From Carposina sasakii (lineage: Eukaryota; Arthropoda; Insecta; Lepidoptera; Carposinidae): 64,000 nucleotides of DNA. Positions 59,761 to 64,000 of this stretch are shown here, one piece after another. The stretch is taken from positions 8,970,716 through 9,034,715 of the forward strand of contig CP053163.1 of NCBI GenBank assembly GCA_014607495.2. The letters run 5' to 3'. The notes beneath the pieces are model-generated. The model ran no database searches. It was not told where the DNA came from and saw only the letters and a program-made list of their open reading frames with translations. The first letter of the stretch is position 1. The number at the start of each line of letters is the position of its first letter. The position numbers and the translations under genes are program-made.

Positions 59761-60280
59761 TTGGTTAAAAAATGCAATAAACTTGTAATTATTAGGAAAA
59801 CACCTGCATTAATAAATTTGTCACGAATTTTACCTTAGTTTAGCGAAAATAATATTGACAAAATCAAATATACTGCTAAAAAGTGCAAGCTAGAGGCATT
59901 TTCTACACATAAATTGAATAGCCAAACGCAAATGCTAATTTGTGAAACAAAAACAGTAATGAGGTCGTGCAAAAAGTGCAAGCTAAATATAATTATTCAA
60001 TGAAATCGAGGTAATCAAATGCTTATTTAAATTTGTTCAAATTTTATTCTAGTTTGCCTAAAATATTTACCTAATTAATATTACCGCTAAAAAAGTGCAA
60101 GCTAGATACATTCAGTGTACCCATATTGAATTACCAAATGCAATGATAAATTGGTAATATAAAAGTGATTCAATATAATACTCATTCAAAAAATGCAAGC
60201 TAAATGTGATTATTACTTTGAAGGTAAAAAAATATCCGCATTATCAAATTTGTAATTATGTAGTTTTAAAGCAAATGGTA
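59761..60280. repeat. Dimeric tandem repeat with gtgcaagcta motif
   Basis: Two unit types alternate X-Y-X-Y-X, at 59761, 59874, 59961, 60086 and 60169, so the dimer is about 210 bp. Four of the five units carry gtgcaagcta or atgcaagcta (59883, 59976, 60095, 60193). Units are 70-80 percent alike by eye, so the array is old or selected. It lies between the diverging minus-strand gene and the + strand polymerase. It could hold promoter sites, a replication origin, or part of a terminal repeat. Confidence 0.7.
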
Positions 60281-60347
60281 GTAAGTACATACGATTTTAA
60301 TGAAACATAATTCGTTTGAATAATTAATTATTCGATTTTAGGAATGG

Positions 60348-60380
60348 TATAAAACACGAACATTTCGAAACATGCTTCAC
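60348..60380 (+). promoter_or_regulatory. Candidate TATA promoter upstream of the polymerase
   Basis: TATAAAA at 60348-60354 is followed about 25 bp later by cttcactcgt, close to an arthropod initiator. It points toward the polymerase ORF. A GTATGT donor at 60590 and acceptor tttattacag ending 61224 could remove a leader intron. Prediction only. Confidence 0.35.
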
Positions 60381-60581
60381 TCGTTCCAGTCCTTGTTTAA
60401 AAGTACAAGTAGAAGCGCTCTGAGCCTGAAGCAAGTCATCACCGCCGTAGAAGCCGAAGTTGGGATTTTGTTCACCGTCTCTGGACTTGAGCTGTCACCA
60501 CCACACCACGACTCTGGAATAGAAGCTGAAGCTGGGATTTTGCTGACCGTCTCAGTGCTTTGTCACTCTGTTCTTCGTTAA
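60372..60581 (+). CDS. Hypothetical small ORF with an internal repeat
   Basis: This 69-codon frame starts 24 bp after the TATA box. It contains two copies of a repeat, VEAEVGILFTVSGL and IEAEAGILLTVSVL, about 24 codons apart. The repeat is conserved at the protein level, and the block is GC-richer than its flanks, so it may be or have been translated. If the TATA box works, transcription would start at or just after this ATG, so it may instead be leader sequence. Confidence 0.3.
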   Translation: MLHSFQSLFKSTSRSALSLKQVITAVEAEVGILFTVSGLELSPPHHDSGIEAEAGILLTVSVLCHSVLR

Positions 60582-60635
60582 ATCATTTTCGGTATGTATC
60601 AGTTAAATCAATTTTACTGTTCTTGTTCTGTGTTT

Positions 60636-60960
60636 GTGCATACACTTGCGCACTATAATTATATCTTGCGCAGTCGGCTAATCTTAGTTGAGATGGCCAC
60701 CATGATCGAAAAGATCCCTACAGTCACGTTTAGCGTAACAGGGTCAGATATATAAGATCGGTGACAAGTTGTTAGCTTCATCGCTTGAGAGAACACTCTA
60801 TAGTTCCTTATAAGGATGGTGCGTATTTGCGCGCCTTGGATTTAAAACCAGATTTTTACTTAGAAGTACGTAAACCACTTTATACTTATGGGTTGACACT
60901 TTTTTCTGTAGTCCACGCGGGCGGAGTTGAGGTGTCCGCTAGTATTATATAACATAGATA
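60636..60960. repeat. Retroelement tail fragments in the polymerase leader
   Basis: 60636-60725 is a diverged relative of 42471-42575. The end at 60908-60950 (gtccacgcgggcggag) is the cgacttcgtccgcgtg repeat in reverse. Neither has coding capacity. Confidence 0.5.
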
Positions 60961-61622
60961 TCATAAGCTAATGAAGAAACCTAGCAATTTACGTTGCTGA
61001 GATCTATAGTTATACAGATTTATAGTAACATTTCTAATACAGTTGAGTAGGAACCTAAACTGAAATGTTAACTTTTAAAGTAGTTATTATTAACTAAACA
61101 ACTAGTCTAAAAGAGTTTTAGACTACTTTTTCTCATAACCACTGTTGGATGTAGAATTATTTTTGTGGTGTTCCAACAGTATGAACATACATAAAATAGT
61201 ATAACCATTTTATATTTTATTACAGAAAAGACCTGTATCCAGTTTCACAGGAGCATCAAAATAGAGCTGATCTGCGGCGGTGATCGACTAGGCTGATTAT
61301 CGAATATATTATTATGTAAGCATACATATTTTTCTACACATCATCACCCAATATACTCGTACTGTTACAAAGCAACCTTATAACGTGTGAACACCATTAT
61401 TGTTAGGCTTTGACTGTATCAATTTCAGCTAATAACTCATGCTGTATTTGCCAACGCGACATCGTTCAAAGTGGTTTATGATAAGAACTATCTAAGGTTT
61501 CTTTATTTGTGTATTGTAATATCTATAGTTAACGGAAAAGTGAATAGTGTTAGTAGTGGATTATTATTAACTATAGCTTAATTTCATAGTTGATACGTTC
61601 AGGATAGTTATTATTAGTTAAA

Positions 61623-64000
61623 ATGCCTTTTTGTTCATTTTGCAGTATTGATGTAGCTAAAAAGCAATGGATAGGGCATCTACGTAGTAATGTCCACAAA
61701 AGAAAATCCACTATTCCGCTTTTTGATAACGTTGAGATTATTAAGTCAGCGTTTAAAAATCGTGTTGCAAGTTATAGAATCTTAGCTAGTAGTGAGGAAT
61801 CTCAAATATTGCCTGAGCTATTTTTAAACAACATTCGATCTCAAGTAAAATTACTTATTGAGCGCTCATTAAATCAACATACTACCATTAAAGTCAATTT
61901 TGAATTTTTTTTGAGCTTTGTGTTACCTAAAAGTGATAAAGAGGAAACTAAATCTTTCTCAACAAAAAATCAAGTTTTCTGTTTCAACTATAACTTTGAT
62001 TTGATTTTTAACGAGACAATTAGTTGTTTGGTATCAAAAATTAACGAATTTCAAGAACGTGACAGTGGGTGGATGTTCATAAGTAACCATCATTTTGAAG
62101 TAAATATAAATAAGTACCAACCTTTGAGAGGATCTTCTTTTATAGAGCTTCCTAAGTCTATAAAGAGTAGAAAAGCTTGTGTTAACATAAAAAATAAAGA
62201 TAATTTTTGTTTTTTGTGGTCAGTAACTGCTGCTTTATTTCCATCTGCTAAACATCCTGAACGAGTATCATCTTATCCATATTTTCAAGATGTACTAAAT
62301 TGTAAGGATCTCACATTTCCTATTAGTTTTTCTGATATTGCTATCTTTGAAAAAAATAATCCCACACTGAATATTAATGTTTATGGGTTAAAAAATACTA
62401 TAGTTACTGGCCCATTGTACAAGTCAGAGACGATGATTAGCGAGTGTTCAAAACACATTAATCTACTGCTTCTCGAAAATAATACTTCCTCACATTACTG
62501 TTTGATTAAAGATTTTGCTCGTCTCGTTAGAACTCAAATTACAAAACATCATGGTAAATTGTTTTTCTGTGAACACTGTTTAATATTTTTTCCTTCTTTA
62601 GACCATCTAAAAACACATTCTTGTGGAGGTATAGTTACACATTTACCTAAAGACGGCTCGTTTATTCAATTTAAAAACTATAGTCGTAAGCAAGACATAC
62701 CTTACGTTATTTATGCGGATTTCGAAACGATTTTACAACCGGTAGAAACCAATGAACCTGATAATAATGCTAACACAGTAAAATTGCAACGTCATATACC
62801 TGCTGCGTTTGCGTATAACATTGTTTCTTCTGTAGACAAACAGTTTAATCAATTTAAACTTTATAGAGGCATTGACTGTGTAAGCAAATTTATTGAAATG
62901 CTTTATAAAGACGTTAAAGATATTGCGGTACTATTAAATCAGAATAAACCTATGATTTTCACAGAAAATGATGCATACAATTTTGAAAAGGCTTCTCGAT
63001 GTCACATATGCGAACAATTTTTGTGGGGGAAAAAAGTTAGAGATCATTGTCATTTGACAGGTGTGTACCGCGGTGCGGCACATTTGCATTGTAATCTGCA
63101 ATATAAGACACCAAAATTTATTCCTATATTTTTTCATAACCTAAGTGGTTACGATGCTCATTTATTCATTAAAGAGCTCGGAGAAATACCTGGCCGAGTA
63201 ACTGTAATAGCTAAATCGAAAGAAAAATATACCTCATTTTCTAAATTTATAAATATTTCTGATGATGAGATCATACAATTACGGTTTTTAGATTCATTTA
63301 ACTTTTTGGGTACGAGTTTAGATAAATTGTCTAAGCCAATGAAAAAGGATGATTTTGTGTGTTTACGACAGCATTACCCTACTGAAGATAAATTTAATTT
63401 GTTGACTCGAAAAGGAGTGTATCCTTATAATTATATTACTAGCTGGGCGTGCTACAAAGAAACAATGTTACCAGCTCAGGAATCATTTTTTAATTCTTTA
63501 ACTGATGAACATATCACTAAAGATGACTATGAACATGCTGAAAGAGTTTGGGATGAGTTTGATATTTATGATCTAGGACAATATACTGATTTGTACCTCA
63601 AAACTGATGTTTTGTTATTAACAGATATATTTCAAAGTTTCCGTCGTACTTGTAAACATCATTACAAACTTGACCCGACGTTTTACATTACCGCACCCAG
63701 TTTATCTTTTGATGCGATGTTGTTAAAAACCGGTGTTCGACTAGAACTTATATCAAACCTGCAAATAATCCGCATGCTTCAAAAAGGCATAAGGGGAGGT
63801 TTATGTATGTGTTCTCATCGTCATGCTCGGGCTAACAACAAATACATGCAAAGTTATAATGATTCACAACCAGATTCCTTTATTGTTTATATTGATTGCA
63901 ATAATCTATATGGCTATAGTATGTGTCAATATTTGCCATACTCAGGTTTCAGATTCTTAACCCAATTTGAAATAGACGAATTAGATATTCAAATTATTCC
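61623..64000 (+). CDS. Protein-primed family-B DNA polymerase, partial
   Basis: This frame has no stop for 792 codons from the ATG at 61623 and leaves the window before its end. Landmarks: an N-terminal C2H2-type finger (C4, C7, H19, H25); a region with FCFLW at 195-199 and SHYCLI near 290-295; a second finger starting at C316/C319; exonuclease motif I YADFE (D366, E368); an HNH/endonuclease VII-like cysteine cluster (C460, C463, RDHCH at 473-477, H487, C490); exonuclease motif II NLSGYD at 506-511; exonuclease III YLKTD at 658-662; and polymerase motif A around D758 (YIDCNNLYGYSM). The palm motifs after A lie outside. This layout matches the DNA_pol_B_2 polymerases of Maverick/Polinton and adintovirus-like elements. 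All seen catalytic residues are intact. Confidence 0.9.
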   Translation, partial: MPFCSFCSIDVAKKQWIGHLRSNVHKRKSTIPLFDNVEIIKSAFKNRVASYRILASSEESQILPELFLNNIRSQVKLLIERSLNQHTTIKVNFEFFLSFVLPKSDKEETKSFSTKNQVFCFNYNFDLIFNETISCLVSKINEFQERDSGWMFISNHHFEVNINKYQPLRGSSFIELPKSIKSRKACVNIKNKDNFCFLWSVTAALFPSAKHPERVSSYPYFQDVLNCKDLTFPISFSDIAIFEKNNPTLNINVYGLKNTIVTGPLYKSETMISECSKHINLLLLENNTSSHYCLIKDFARLVRTQITKHHGKLFFCEHCLIFFPSLDHLKTHSCGGIVTHLPKDGSFIQFKNYSRKQDIPYVIYADFETILQPVETNEPDNNANTVKLQRHIPAAFAYNIVSSVDKQFNQFKLYRGIDCVSKFIEMLYKDVKDIAVLLNQNKPMIFTENDAYNFEKASRCHICEQFLWGKKVRDHCHLTGVYRGAAHLHCNLQYKTPKFIPIFFHNLSGYDAHLFIKELGEIPGRVTVIAKSKEKYTSFSKFINISDDEIIQLRFLDSFNFLGTSLDKLSKPMKKDDFVCLRQHYPTEDKFNLLTRKGVYPYNYITSWACYKETMLPAQESFFNSLTDEHITKDDYEHAERVWDEFDIYDLGQYTDLYLKTDVLLLTDIFQSFRRTCKHHYKLDPTFYITAPSLSFDAMLLKTGVRLELISNLQIIRMLQKGIRGGLCMCSHRHARANNKYMQSYNDSQPDSFIVYIDCNNLYGYSMCQYLPYSGFRFLTQFEIDELDIQII

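Overview
The window is AT-rich, repeat-dense eukaryotic DNA from an insect, most likely a moth or butterfly. Three things support this. There are several families of tRNA-headed SINEs with the body sequences usual in Lepidoptera. There are many decayed RTE-type LINE tails. There is one GT-AG-spliced host gene of the arthropod Dpr immunoglobulin family. No rRNA gene, genuine tRNA gene or CRISPR array was found.

Host gene. Four exons of a dpr-like cell-surface immunoglobulin gene lie on the + strand at 14340-14550, 14866-14965, 23043-23200 and 25610-25887. Phases agree across all three introns. The exons encode the second half of Ig1, all of Ig2 and a hydrophobic C-terminus. The 5' exons (signal peptide and first half of Ig1) were not found and may lie left of the window. 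The 8.1-kb intron is packed with transposon remains, including a LINE split by a MITE.

Left third (1-14 kb). This holds a CpG-rich patch (1-260), a dimeric satellite (about 365-1060) and a MITE. It also holds a complete, apparently young Ty3/gypsy retrotransposon on the - strand (4098-8583). That element has identical 120-bp LTRs, a 5-bp target duplication and an intact gag-pol frame.

Middle (26-57 kb). I see no convincing host coding sequence here. There are at least nine MITE-like inverted-repeat elements, SINEs, 5'-truncated LINE ends, a 700-bp repeat shared with the left third, a 17-bp minisatellite and several strong palindromes.

Right end (57.6-64 kb). This looks like an endogenous Maverick/Polinton- or adintovirus-like DNA element. 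It starts with a broken capsid-like fragment (+), then a small ORF and a two-to-three-exon gene of unknown function (both -). A region of dimeric tandem repeats with a TATA box follows. It ends with an uninterrupted family-B DNA polymerase frame of at least 792 codons (+) that runs off the window. The - strand genes and the polymerase diverge from the repeat-rich region, which could act as a shared promoter or origin. This is the part of the window most worth following up.
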